DNA of 64,000 nt from assembly GCF_001540865.1 (NCBI RefSeq), contig NC_033633.1, positions 765,130 through 829,129 of the forward strand, read 5' to 3'. A program made the position numbers and the translations under genes. Below the pieces are notes generated by a model. It saw only the letters and a program-made list of their open reading frames with translations. It was not told the origin of the DNA and made no database searches. Within the stretch, counting starts at the first letter, position 1. Each line of letters opens with the position of its first letter. Source of the stretch: Ananas comosus (taxonomy: Eukaryota > Streptophyta > Magnoliopsida > Poales > Bromeliaceae). Shown piece by piece: positions 45,338-58,200 of the stretch.

Positions 45338-47967
45338 TTATTCATCAGGGCGCCAGTATCTATTATAGATCCACGCAGAATCGCCAACTTCTTTAATTCC
45401 ATCACTATTGCGGTGCCACGAGTAATACGCGTGAGTCCTGTTCTTTATTTCGAGAGTCGCGTGCCCGAAGCTTGCTTCTCTGTATGCTGAGTAGTTCGGC
45501 TGTGGCTCGGTGAAGCTGCGAAATTGAATTTGTGTTAAAGTATGAAAATAGTTACAAGAATAATTCAGTAAATCATGTAGATAACTTGATAGATCAGTAA
45601 TGTGTCTTACTTATTCGCAAGTCCTTCGATGTTTCCTCCGTCGCCTATTGTTATGTAGACTGGTGCTGACGGATCCGGAATTGGAGTGCACTCCTTGTTA
45701 GTTATGTTGTACGCTATGTTCGAGATGCGCTCCTAAAGCAAGAATAGAGACACATCACTAAAGAACAAAAAGAGACGAAAAGAAAAGATAACAATTTTGG
45801 AATGATAAAGTACCGATCTTTCGTACGCGTGAACATGGCCAGAAAAGACGAGATCAACTTTGTTCTGCACAAACCATGACTCGAAAATGACCCTCATGGT
45901 CTCGCCTTCCATGTAGTGGTAGTTGTTGCTGTTGTACCATGGCGAATGGACCAAAACAATCAACCATGGTGTCTCAGATCGGTTCACCTTAGTAAATTCA
46001 TTCTGAAGCCATTCATACTGCGGTGTGTATTTCGCTGTCAATGAACCAAAAAAAAAGTTAGAACTCTTACTATTGTCTACGGGGAACTTTTGTAGGACTA
46101 GTATAAGCAATCAAAAGCAAGTCTCACCGTACGCGGAGTATGAAGAGAGAACAATGATGTGTGCTGATGCGCGCTTTATCGAGTACCAAAGAGGGGAGGT
46201 GCTACCGGAAGCTTTGAATGGCGCGTGGTACCGATGGATGTAAGGCTTGAACGGCGTAGTCTCGTGCTGCGAACATATGTTTCAAGGGAATACTTAGGAG
46301 AGAGGAGAGAACAACTCAACTATATGGATTGTTTAACTACAAAAATTTGTACAGATTCCGTTGTTGTCAGAAAATAATCTGGTTCAATCAGAACTAAATA
46401 TCCCTCTCTAAATTTGTACATATTCCTTGAAACAATAACAACCTAAGAAAAATATCGACGACTGCCGCAACTTTATCAATATCAATTAGCTCTTCATTTG
46501 AGTGCGCACGGCATTTTGCTTCGGACCAACTTAAAACTGTGCCTCTTTCTTTTTTCCTTTGGGATTGTAAATAACGTTTTGAACTTACAATTTCAGGAAC
46601 GGTGTCGATCTCGTGATTTCCAGCCGTCAGAATCCAAGGCTGGTAAGCAGCAACTCTCTCTACGAACCGACCCCATGAATCCCACCTCCTGTTATCATGG
46701 AGGGGGTAATGGTCTGCATAAGACAGGTCTCCCACAAAAAGCAGTGCTTTCGCAAGCTCGTTCGACGCATAATGGCCGAGTGTTTGATTCGAGTCAAATG
46801 TCTGCCCAAGATCCCCTGCAGCAAAAGTAAAAAAAAGAAAAAACAAAGTACATTACAGCTAGATATTATCAGGTAAACATGCTTATAATCTTTAGTTTAT
46901 ATATACCTATAATGCCGAATGTGTATGGAACATCTGGACCAACTTCTGGAGGAGTAGTGAAGGAGAACTCACGGCTGGAGTTCCCGATCCCGACTCTGTA
47001 GTAGTACAAGGTGTTGTACTGCATGGAATCAAGAAAAGTTATCCATACATATGAAACTTTGCGAGAGATTTAAATTCACAGGAACCTGCTGCAAAACTAT
47101 TTTTTCTGAGTCAATGTAAAATGCTTACATTACTTGATCAGCAGTATGATGTTCTTATTAGGTCAAATCAAAGCTTTGTTGATAGCTAATGCTGTAAAAT
47201 CATATTCTAGACGACGAAAAAGCCACGGCACAATTCAGTAATAGTTTTCACGAGGAAAAAGAATCCAAATACGAAGAATTACTATCGATGCATATAATCT
47301 AATAATTAGAATGTATGTTGTATAGATTAAGTGTCTCACATTTAGAGATTGAATCTATAATCAGAAAGAACTATATATCACCAGTTTTTGTTTCTGTTTT
47401 GAGTATGCTTAAACCAAGACTTGTTAGAACACATATTTTTAGATGAAGAGATACGAGAATCATGCATGCTTACATCCAAGTTTTTGAGCTTGCAATGGTG
47501 GATGTAACCCGAAGTGTAGTTTCCGAACTTGTAGGTGGTGAGCCTGGCATGAGCCTGGTACTTGCTCTTGTTGGATGCCGGACCGTAGAGAACCAGATCG
47601 GAGCCCGGTTCGACCGGAGTAACCCACGACACTATCACGCCCCTTCCTACGTAATCTCCTTGCGTAATGTGAACCTGAATTACAGTAACCATAAGGTATC
47701 ATACTTCAAATGATTCACGGAACAAGTTTTTAAGATCATAATATGATCTTCTTTACAATTATATATTGAAATCTTGGAGATGGAGAAGAAACCAACCTGC
47801 TCGGGTGCATTGTAACCGGGTGGACGACGAAAAACATCGCTATTGAGAGGCATGTCGACAGAGGCTTCGAGCTTTCGCCGGTACGAACTCGTGACACCGC
47901 CACGGCATCGCGACACCAAGTGCAGGATCACCAAAGCTATGGCAAGCATCATGGTGACCTTTCCCAT
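45338..47967 (-). CDS. PAP: Purple acid phosphatase
   Basis: Eight exons on the minus strand (47797-47967, 47474-47674, 46907-47018, 46589-46815, 46128-46266, 45814-46034, 45611-45732, 45338-45515) encode 456 residues with every phase closing. A hydrophobic signal (about 5-20) indicates secretion. An N-terminal fibronectin-III-like domain (about 55-155) precedes the metallophosphatase domain. The five metal-binding motifs are all present: GDLG (D163), GDLSYAD (D191, Y194), GNHE (N228), VHSPWY (H313) and GHVHAYER (H350, H352). The enzyme hydrolyses phosphate monoesters at a bimetal centre. Plant high-molecular-weight members are apoplastic or vacuolar and are often induced by phosphate shortage, which is family knowledge, not shown here. 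The start is the first ATG (MGKVTMM); an upstream GTG in frame is ignored. Confidence 0.95.
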
Positions 47968-48253
47968 TATCACAAACCTTAATTTTCTCCCTCTCTGTTA
48001 CCTATCACAAAGGAATCAATAGATCACCTATAAGATGAGGGACGAACACAAACTCTACAGGAGGTAATATCGTAGAAAAAAAATTATTAATTTTCTTTTG
48101 AAAGGGAACAAAGATATACATTAACATTATTCGTGTTTTGACAAAAATATTTTCAAAAAAATCGTTTAGAACTTATAACTATTATTCCGAAAAAAATTCA
48201 AAATCTTAACAACCAATATCTCGATGCCTGTTATTATTACACGCGTACGTTCC

Positions 48254-48352
48254 CTTTTTTTCTTTTTTTTTTGAAAAAAGAGGCAAAAATATCTCACCCA
48301 TGGCCATGGGATTTAAACGACCAACCACCCGCCAAAGCTCTGATTAGGCGCG
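48254..48352 (-). mobile_element. Possible second tRNA-derived SINE type
   Basis: On the minus strand a tRNA-like head (GCTTTGGCGGGTGGTTGGTC, then GTTTAAATCCC as a B-box-like word) is followed by a short body and an A-rich end. It lacks the tail of the main SINE family and a clear target duplication, so the call is tentative. Confidence 0.35.
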
Positions 48353-48773
48353 TTTATCGAAGCAAATCACAGTTTAATGTTATACAAATACCGGAAAATA
48401 CAGATAAATAAATAATTTAGATCCATGTAAATTTTAATAATTTTATTTTAATTAAATTAAGTATCTAATTTAAATTTCTATCAACACATGAATAATAATA
48501 CACGACAGAAGAAGAAAAATATAACAATTGGTTTCGAAATTTTTATTTTTATTTGTATTTTAAGTACTTTTAAAATTATTTTATTATATATGACAGTGTG
48601 CCAATAGTTATTAGATATAAGACGGAGATTTGAGCCCAATGATTGATTTTACGCTCAATTATACTCTACGTGTTATTTTAATTAACTATATTGTATTTTT
48701 CTGTTCAAAGACACTATTATATTATTATATTTTATCAAACTATATTTTAAATTTAATTTTCCTTTTCTATGTT

Positions 48774-48778
<5 letters not shown>

Positions 48779-48827
<49 letters not shown>
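48779..48827. repeat. AT microsatellite ending at an N
   Basis: About 24 uninterrupted AT units directly before an N at 48828. The true length is probably unresolved in the assembly. Confidence 0.8.
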
Positions 48828-48994
48828 NGCCACGGCAAAGTGCCGTGCCAACACACTATTTTTTTTTTTTTTGCTTATGGGTTTCTTATTACTGTTAGCA
48901 AATTTATTATTTTCATATAAATATCACTAAATAATGGTCTGGGCGCCGCGTGTAGCCCGATCCGAAACGGCCGAGTTTAAGCCCAATTTGCTGA

Positions 48995-49253
48995 GCAAGG
49001 GTAAATTGGTCATTTAAATGAAGGCCCAGCTCAAAGCCTATGAAGCCTTAACAGAATAGGCCGGGCCCGTTGGAACTGCAAGCGTACTCAGCCCAACTCT
49101 GAAAGTGATAAAGGCCAGCGTAAAACGGTCATTTCCCATGCCAATGTATTAATCCCCTTCTCTACGGCTTCTCGTCTCCGACCGTGTAACCGTCGTCTTC
49201 TTCCTCCCGACCCGCGGCGTAGGGTTTGGGCGGCGAAGGAGGAGATCTCGGCC
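48995..49253 (+). promoter_or_regulatory. ZFC3H1-like gene promoter with site-II-type boxes
   Basis: AGGCCCA (49022), GGCCGGGCCC (49059) and CAGCCCA (49089) lie 160-230 bp before the ATG, with no TATA box. This is typical of constitutively expressed plant genes. The 5' leader runs through the GC-rich block 49160-49253. Confidence 0.5.
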
Positions 49254-52200
49254 ATGGCGGCGAAGCGCGACCGCACCAAAGCCTTCGCCTCCACGGCCGC
49301 GTCGGGAAACCCTAATCCTTCGGCAGAGTCGAAAGAGGACAAATCCCGCGAGGAGGGGGAGATCTCCTCCGGTGACGAAGACGCGGTGGGTTTTATACCC
49401 CCTCACATCGTAATTTGGAGCTCCTTGATGCTTTAATCGCCTGTGTAACTGCTTTTCGATTCGTTTTGTTTCGGTTATCTCTTCCCTCGATTTGCCACCT
49501 TCGATTTCGTTTGCTGTTGATCCATAGTGGACGAGTCTTAGTTCGAATCTTCCTTTTGATTCCTGTTTTTGACCAATTCATTAGGTTTCGATTACTGAGG
49601 AAATAGGTATATGTATTTTATCAACGTCTCTGTTGTATCTTATGCACTGTAGGTTTAGCTCGAATGCGAATGAAGCATGGACATATAGATGGAATCACAT
49701 TAAAAACTCTAGTCGCATGTAATATATAGACAATATATGTGAAATTTCAGGCCAAAAATTTGTTTCTTCTCTTTTACTTTATGATTGGTTCTTTGTATTG
49801 GTCTTTTTTAGGGATGTGTCCTCGTTCTCTTTAATTAGGTATTAACAATGGATTGGTTACTACCGACCGTCCCTAGAGCAAGTAGCAAAGGGCTTGGTGG
49901 TTGGTACCCGAGACCCAAGTTCGAATCCTAGTTGATTCACATTTCCAGCTAAGTTTATTTCTAAATGAAATAAACGAAGTGGGTAGCGTGCTACCTATCT
50001 CTCTCAAAAAAAAAAATAAAATAATGGATTGGTTACTGTTTGTCATATATTTCGTCATAACTTGTTTGTAGCTAATCGCCATCTAGAATTTCTCAAGAAG
50101 AGATTTGAATGCAATCGAAGGTAATAATGTGAGTGTTTGAGACGATGAGATCTAAGTACTGGTTCAGCAGTCACTATTATGTATGAGCATGAAGTCAGTG
50201 CCAACTTTATGAAGTCAAACAAGTGAAATGGAATTTTATTTTCAAAATCTGCGGTCGAAAGGTATTCTGTGGAAGAAAGAACAAAACATGTCTTGTTTTA
50301 AGTAGCTCTAGATTTTTCTTTTTTCTTTAAAGGTTGAAAAACAATCAGCTTAGTCACAGTAGTTATAGCTGTAGCTTGCTTTGTAAGGAATACATTTCTT
50401 TCCCTTTGTTTTTTTGGGCAATTTTATCCTTTTCTCCTTCAGTAATAGTGCCATGAAACCAATAACTTTGCATGATGGATACTCTGCTTCCTTTAGTTGT
50501 TTACATATGAAAGTGCTTTACATATTACGTTCTGCTCTTTTTATTTTCCATAGCTTCTGAATTTTCTTGCTGTCGTTTGCAATAGGTGCTGATTGGTTCG
50601 CATGGTCCCAGTGTTAGCACAACATCCACAGAACCCAGTCGTATCACCTTGGGCTACAGCTTGTCTAAAACTATCAAAATAGGTTGGCTCATGGTTGCTC
50701 TCTTATCAGGATATCGTATTTTGTTTGATGCACAATCAAGTACTTCATGATGAAAATTATTGCCATTTGCTTTAATTTATATGCTTTTTCTTTATAGCTG
50801 TGACGTGTTGATAGTTTGCAATTTCTTTTTATTTGTTTCATACTTATGCTCAATTTGGTGTTCTTAGTTGTTTCTTTTTCCAGGAAATAATTCCACTGTT
50901 GGTAATGTGCCTCTTCAGAAGCAGAGCTACAGTAGAAACTTTAGAATGAAGCAAACCCCATTTAAGGGTACCAACAATCGAAGTCTTTGTTGGCAGAAGA
51001 AAAGCACAGATGATGACCTTGTAATTAGTTTTTCAGATGATGACAGTGGGAGTGACTCTGGAAAATTGAAGCCTAAGACGGAGCCAACCATACAAAAGAA
51101 AGACATTGCAACCAGGGCAGGTACACACATCTTTCCTATGATATCAGCACAGGAGAAAACCAAGGTAGCAAGACAAGAAGCAGGTCATAACATAAGTCAG
51201 ATATCAAAAAGTGGTTTTGCAAGCCAAGCATACATTTCATCTATCCCTAGAAATGCAGGGACCAATACTGTGGGAACTTCAAAGGATCCTCATATTATTA
51301 AAAAGAATACTGCTGCCATAAAGACATCAACAAACCAAGTAAATGAGAATGCTTGCCATGCAAATTCTGCAGAAAACAGATTGGAAAGTTTGCGCCATGA
51401 AATTGCTCAACGAGAAAATGAATTGAGAGTTCAGAAGAAATCTTTGGCAACTAGTGCGGAAAGGAATTCATATTCACCTACCAAGCTGTCAGGGCAGTGT
51501 ATGGATAAGGCTGTAGAATTGCCACCTAGTGGTCAACCAATGAAACGCCAGAAGCTTGAACCGCAGCATTACAATATTCAAAGCTTAAAGTTGACTTCCA
51601 CCACTTCTCTATCCAAGAACAATGAACAACATATGCAAAAAAGTAGCTATCTTGAGGAAGATGGGTGCTTAGTGAGAACAAACTCAAAAGGTGACTGCCA
51701 AGGTAATGAAACAACTAAAAATCATACGGTATTATCCAAAGTGCAGCATGCAGGAGAAGATAATGGCACTTGGCTGCCTACCAAGGATTTTGTCTCTTCT
51801 GTATCTGATGGTTTGCTGTCTAAGCAGCAGAATAGTAGTGTGGTTGCTGGCAAATGTGTTCATTCCAGGAAGGATGTTGTGCTACCTGATTCTTCCAAGC
51901 TGTTAAATCAAAGTCAATGCTTGATGAAAATGGCATCTGGTTTGGAGGTTGGTTGCTTGTAGTTCTTCCAAAAACACTGTGTTTTGATTTTTTTTGGTTT
52001 TTTTGTTTTTGTTTTTGGTTGCCATGCGTTATTTTATAAAACTGATTCATTCTCAGTTTTTAGAGGTTTGAATTTTGATACCTGGTTATACTATTCTTTT
52101 CACAAATAGCTGATTAATATATACAAAATAACAGAAGTAAGATAGTAGTAAGTTTATCTTGAAGACGTGGAAGTTATAATCTCTCTAGATGTGTTCATAT

Positions 52201-55200
52201 TATGGAACAATTTCTCCTCACAAAACGACATTCATGACAGTTATGTTCAGATAGGTGGTTTACCTCATATTCTTAGCTAATGACTTACCAAAGTAATATG
52301 GTCGAAAGTCAAATAATCATGCAAGGGCCAGTTGATTAATCAATACTTCAGATGCTAAATTTTAGCAGTTCATGGTGTTAAGGCAACTTGGTTAGAGTAG
52401 TGAATTCATTTATGCTTCACCATATTTATCATCAATCGCACATTCATTTATCGTGACAGAAAAAAAAAGATTTAGAGTTAAAGTGCTTCTATGATTTAAC
52501 AACATCAATTGGAGCTTTTGCTTCTCTGGCTCAAAAGTTTCATTTCAGCTTCCTGCAGTAGCAAAAGCTTTAGACATTTTGTTTGCCAAATGCTGTACAA
52601 AAGGTGGCTGTAGCCGAGTAACAGGGCCAAACAAGCACTTAGGGGCTGTTTGGTTCAAGGTTTGTAATAACCTGAGAATGTTGTATATTTTATATTTGGA
52701 ATGGGAAGCTTGTTACTAACTTATCAAGCCACTTGGTTTGGGAGATTGTTAAGAACTAGTTTATTCTTATTAATAGACTACTAATGATTCCCATCAAGCA
52801 TAGAAATGAGAAAACCTCCTAACTCATGATAATTTTATATACCTATCAACAAAGAATCTACAATGATTCCACTACTTCATTAACATTTTTTACAATTATC
52901 CAACTTGAGTTGCATGATAATGATTTGAATAATTTTCAATAGAAAATATGGAGGATTACTGGAATATTACAAACCATGAACCAAACGGGTTCTGAGTATA
53001 GTTGGCATTACCTCTCCAGCATGTCTTTAATTTGTGCAAGGATTGCTACAGAGTGCAGATCTCTTGACTTGTACTGATCAGGGAGACATCCCTCTTGAGG
53101 GGACTATACAATCTTTAATGGACTTGGAGGAACTTCAAGACAGGGAGTTGGAAGAGGCTCAGGAGCATCGGCGCAGGTGCGAACTTGAAGAAAGACGAGC
53201 ACTTAAAGCCTATCGTAATGCGCAAAGAGCTTTAATCAAAGCCAGTGAGAGATGTGGCATTCTCTATAGGAATAGAGAACTATTTTCCGGCAGGCTTCAT
53301 GGCTTAATAATGGAGAACTTTTGGCAGAACCACAGAGAAACTATGTTGGAACCCTTAAAGTATGTTCCCAAAGATAGCCATGATTTTCTATCTATGTTGA
53401 GTGAGAAGATACCTGGGGAGCAAATGTTAGAACGGTTGAGTAAAAAGTCTAACATTCAATGCTCTGATACTCTTCCTCAACAACGGAACGGACATGAGTC
53501 TACGTCTGACCAGTGCTGTGAGCCTGATGCTAGTACATCAGATCCTAAGGATGATGAAGAAAACTTTACTTCGGATAGAATTGAATCAAGAACAACCAGT
53601 CATGGCAATTTTGAAAATCATGTAGACGAAATTGTGGATGTGGCTTGTGAAGAAAATGAGCTTCTGGAAGCTGCCTTGAGGTCCGAACTAGTAGCACGGA
53701 TGGGTAATAGAAAATCATCTGAAGTTACTAATGTAAGCAACATCAAATGCCCTATTGATAAAGCAACAGGGACTGAACAGGAAAGGCCTGCTGCTTTGCT
53801 TGAACAGCAGTTTCTGGGGGAAGAGGAAAATGACATGACAGCATGTGAAGGTACTTCTAAATTCCCATTTCAGAACTTTCTTTTGAGAATACTCAACGTA
53901 GTTTGATCAGTGAAAGTTTATGCTGCCATTGGTTTTAGTTCTGGTCATGTCTACTGGTCAGAACTAAAGGGATTTTTTTTTCCTGCTAGTATGGCCTCAC
54001 GATTTTGTTTACTGGAAGGGCTTGTGGATGAAGGGTCATGCAATTTTACTAGTAAGTAATAGCATAACACTTGAATTTACAGTAGAATCTTGGACTCCCA
54101 CCCTGGATAATTCCTGACGAATTGCTTTTAACTCTACATTCACATTATTGAAAGCATGTATATCTTGAATTAAGTTCCTCACCAAGATTATGAGACAAAT
54201 TAAAAAAGAGGTAAAATTCCTTTTGAAGTACCCTTAGGTTGGTCAGTTAGCCAGCATCGGCAAACTTTTGTTTGTCGTTTGAGAGGAAGATAATCACTTG
54301 AGAGGAAGGTTTTCTTTTTCTTTTCTTTGCACATCAGCCCCACTTTACAGGTTGCGTTGTGAACTTCCACTTGAGCTCTTTTGGGTCTATGAAACTTAGA
54401 ACCGAATTTTTTTTTAATTTCCTTTATCATGTGTGTATGCCTGTGTACTGCCCAAGAATCTTTGTGTTTGCCTTCCAAAGTTCAATGAAATTCTCTGCTT
54501 CTATACCCCTTCTTTCTTTGCAGAATAAAGAAACATTCTTCTGTTTCAGCATTTCGTGTACACAGCTTTCTGTTTCATCTTCTTCTCACATTGTAATTTA
54601 AAGCTGTTGATTTTTTGCTCCTATATGTAAAATTACACAAGATTTTTTCTGCAATATTGTCTAGGTACATCAATGCCTGTAAGAACCATTAACCAGATAT
54701 CTGCACAGCTACATAGCCATTCTCCTGGCAATGTTACCTCCGGTAATGGCATCAGTAAAGTTATAGAAACTGAAGATAATAGCTCCTCCGTGAAAGGTAT
54801 TTGCAAGAACTGTTTCATATTAATTTCTTCAGTTCTACAAAATGTCTGTGGCCATATATATCCAACCTTTCCAATCTAAAAGAAACAATCAACATGCTTC
54901 CTGGATTTTGCAATAGATATTCCACATCTAACAGTAAGTTTTACATTTTACCAGATGTGCCTGATGTTACACAAGATTGTACAGGAGCATTTAACCCAAG
55001 ATGCTCTCTAAAAACTCAAATGGATTGTAATACATTTGACCCTAAAATTGATCCATTCTGGCCCTTCTGCATTTATGAACTTCGAGGAAAATGTTATGAT
55101 GAAGAATGTCCTTGGCAGCATGCCAAAAGCTATTCTTGGAGAAAGTCAAAAACAGAAGGTAATTTTAATCACCTCTTGTTCAGTTTTTTTTTTTTTTTTC

Positions 55201-58200
55201 CGGCTTTTGCGACCTTTAAGCTTGTTTATTAACTGCTGGAAGATCTAATAATGCAGGCCAGATTTCTTGTGGTCTATTTCAGCATCTTATGCCTGTACCT
55301 ATATATCATGTTGGTTCAAATCTTATAAAAGATGATTCATACTTATCATGCTCCATGCTGGCTCGCAGTATCTGGCAATATTGGCAAAGGGGGTTTTGCG
55401 CTTCCTTTCCTTTACCCTTTTCTGTTCTAAGAATTCTTCCACCAGATGCACCATTCTTACCAATTGGTGATGGTTCCATTGCAGATTATGATAGAAACAG
55501 GCAGTTGTTCAATTTCCGAGGTCAGGGTGGTAATATGGTATGTTGAGATTAGAAATACACACTCTTATCTTGATCAACACTTTACAGGTTTTTCTTTTCC
55601 CAATGTTATATGATATATTGGTCCTGATGTGCCCCATGAAAGTCTATGATCCTATTGTGCATTGCTAGTTGGAGATATAATATATTTCTTATTCCATGTA
55701 CATAGTTGATACACTTTGGATTATGCATATCCTCTGGATTACTACTACATTTACGTGGGAGCCTTTTTGTATTCCAATTTGCGTTTATCAGTTTCCTGGC
55801 TCTTCTCATGGTTGATACCTTATGCCATCAATAAGTGCTAGCTTTTCTCCATCTCTTCTTTTGCATTCTTGTCTCACTGTTATAAAATAGATGATTATCC
55901 CTGACTGAATATTGTAATTTCCTTCCCGTAGAAGAAACCCATGCAAGGGTTACCTTCATCTATTCCCTGACTGAATATTGAAATTTTCTTCCCGTAGAAG
56001 AAACCCACACAAAGGTTACCTGATTCTGAACAATCCTTGGAGCTGGCACTTGATTTTTCTTGTGGAAAGGTCTATAAAGCAGACAGGAAGAAGGTGATGT
56101 TTTGATTACTTTCTTGTCAGTTTATGGGGAATTTAGCTTTCTAGTTTTTTTTTTTTTCATAAAAATCACTCTTGCAGGCTCTTTCACAGATATCACGAGC
56201 TATTGAGGCTGATCCTCATTCTGCTGTTCTGTGGATTGTCTATCTGCACATTTACTATCAAAAAGAGAGAGAAATTGGGAACGACGATATGTTTCTGCAT
56301 GCGGTACCTTACTGTTATTTCTCCTATGATTGTTGCATAATGAACATTGAAATTTTTATATATTAGTTTTTTGTTGCTTTTACTGCGCTGGATAACATAT
56401 CTTGTTCCCAATTTTATCGTCTTTGGTACCTTTAGGTGGGCTGAGTTTGTTGAATTGAACCAAAAATTACCATCTGCTATGAATCTACTGCTATTTCCTG
56501 ATCATAGATTCCAGCTTTATTGGGAATATAAATGATAGTTTGAACATCATTGAAATTTCGTTTGTTCTTGTCGATTTCTGCCACCACAGCGCACAGGTCA
56601 TGATATTCTCTTAAGTTATTATGAGGCTCTTGCCTGGTGGAAAGATATGGCTAGCTGGATTTTCTGCATCTCTTTAACTTGTCATTCACTTTTACTAAAT
56701 ATTTTTGAAACAAGCTTCTTTTTCCCCCCTGAAACTTAAACATTTCTCTTGCCTAAACCTTGAACCCTTAAATTCTTATATCCATCATATCGTTATCCTG
56801 TTGTATTTTCTCTTTTTTTTTTTTTTTTTCAAAAAAATTGTTATTTTGTTTGATGAGTGTGTCATGGGGTCTCTGGGACTGGTGGTTGTGGCTTGCTTTG
56901 GAGTCGCAAGACTATATTTTCTTTTGATTGCATATACATTGAATTCCGGCCTTGTACATTAGCCTGTTAGTTCATGCATTATCTTTGGAATATATGCAAA
57001 AAGGCACTTATGTTTTCTTCATTGAATGAGGTAACTGTTTCTATATTTTGCTTTTAGGTGCAAAACTGTGGATCTTCCTACGAGCTGTGGCTTATGTATA
57101 TAAACAGTCGGGTAAATTTTGATGACCGTCTGAATGCTTATAATGGTGCTTTGAGTGCACTCTGTTCTATGAAAGTGACCTGCAACACAGAAATCAAAGA
57201 TAGAAGTGCTGTCGTCTTAGACGTTTTCTTGCAGATGGTTGATTTCTTATGCATGAGTGGCAGAGTAGAGAAAGCCATTTCTCGAATCCACAGATTTATT
57301 CCAGGGAAAAATTCTGAATATTCTGGTGAGAAATATCTAACAGATTTCCTCTCTTGCTTGCTAATCTCTGACAAGTGTATATTCTGGGTTTGTTGTACAT
57401 ACCTATTGATATACCAGAAACTCCCAGAAAGAATTTTAGAACAGCTTGAGTTAGAGAAAGAACTGTCTTTCAAGATAGAATGGCCTTCTGCTGAAATAGC
57501 GCCAGATAAGATAGACCAGGCGATAGAACTGTTCAGACATGCATTTGATCAGGTAGCTTTAGAAATTGATTCGAATTCATCCAAAGAAGAATCATCTTCT
57601 GTGAGGGCAATTCATTTTCTTGCTATTAGTCACATTAATTGTGTGGCCGCACTACAAGGTATACACTCTGCAGCCGGTTTGTTGGTTAACTACATGGGTT
57701 TGTACCCAAATTGTGCTGAAATTTTTCTTCTTTCAGTTCAATTTGGGGAGAATTATAGAGGAGATGTCGTGTTGGGAGGGTTTGAAGAGGTTATCTCTAA
57801 TTGGCCTAGAGAAGTACAAGGTATTCAATATCTTTGGAATCAATATGCTGAACATGTTTTGGCAAACAAAGGAATTGATTTTGCCGAAAAATTGATGACA
57901 GAGTGGTTTCGGTTATTTGGAGAAGTTACAAATCCTCAATATAGGAGCGCAGGAAGTGGAGAAGATAGCTTAGTAGAGTCTGAAAATGATTATCCGACCA
58001 ATGCTGGAGACGATTTCTTTTGGTTTCTAAATCTTTTTCTGTACAAAAGCCTGCAGAAGAATTCATCAGAAGCTCAACTTGCTATCGATAGAGCCCTACA
58101 TATGGCAGGTCAGAAATACTATAAACACTGTTTAAGAGAGCATGCTGCATTATATTTTCTAAAAGAAAAGGAATCCCCAAACCCTGATTCAGTTTGCGCC

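Larger units (their letters stand above)
47968..49000. other. Divergent spacer between the phosphatase and ZFC3H1-like genes
   Basis: AT-rich to about 48960, including a possible SINE remnant and a long AT repeat. Directly after the N at 48828 lies the hairpin CACGGCAAAGTGCCGTG (48831-48847), which looks like a transposon terminus. No coding sequence. Confidence 0.4.

Noticed and set aside
49873..50082. 69-codon minus-strand frame in intron 1 of the ZFC3H1-like gene
   Set aside because: It is the antisense reading of a SINE with an intact target duplication.
53034..53051. Use of the acceptor at 53039-53040 or a start at 53034 for exon 4 of the ZFC3H1-like gene
   Set aside because: The upstream acceptor breaks the phase with exon 3; the next AG (53050-53051) keeps the frame.
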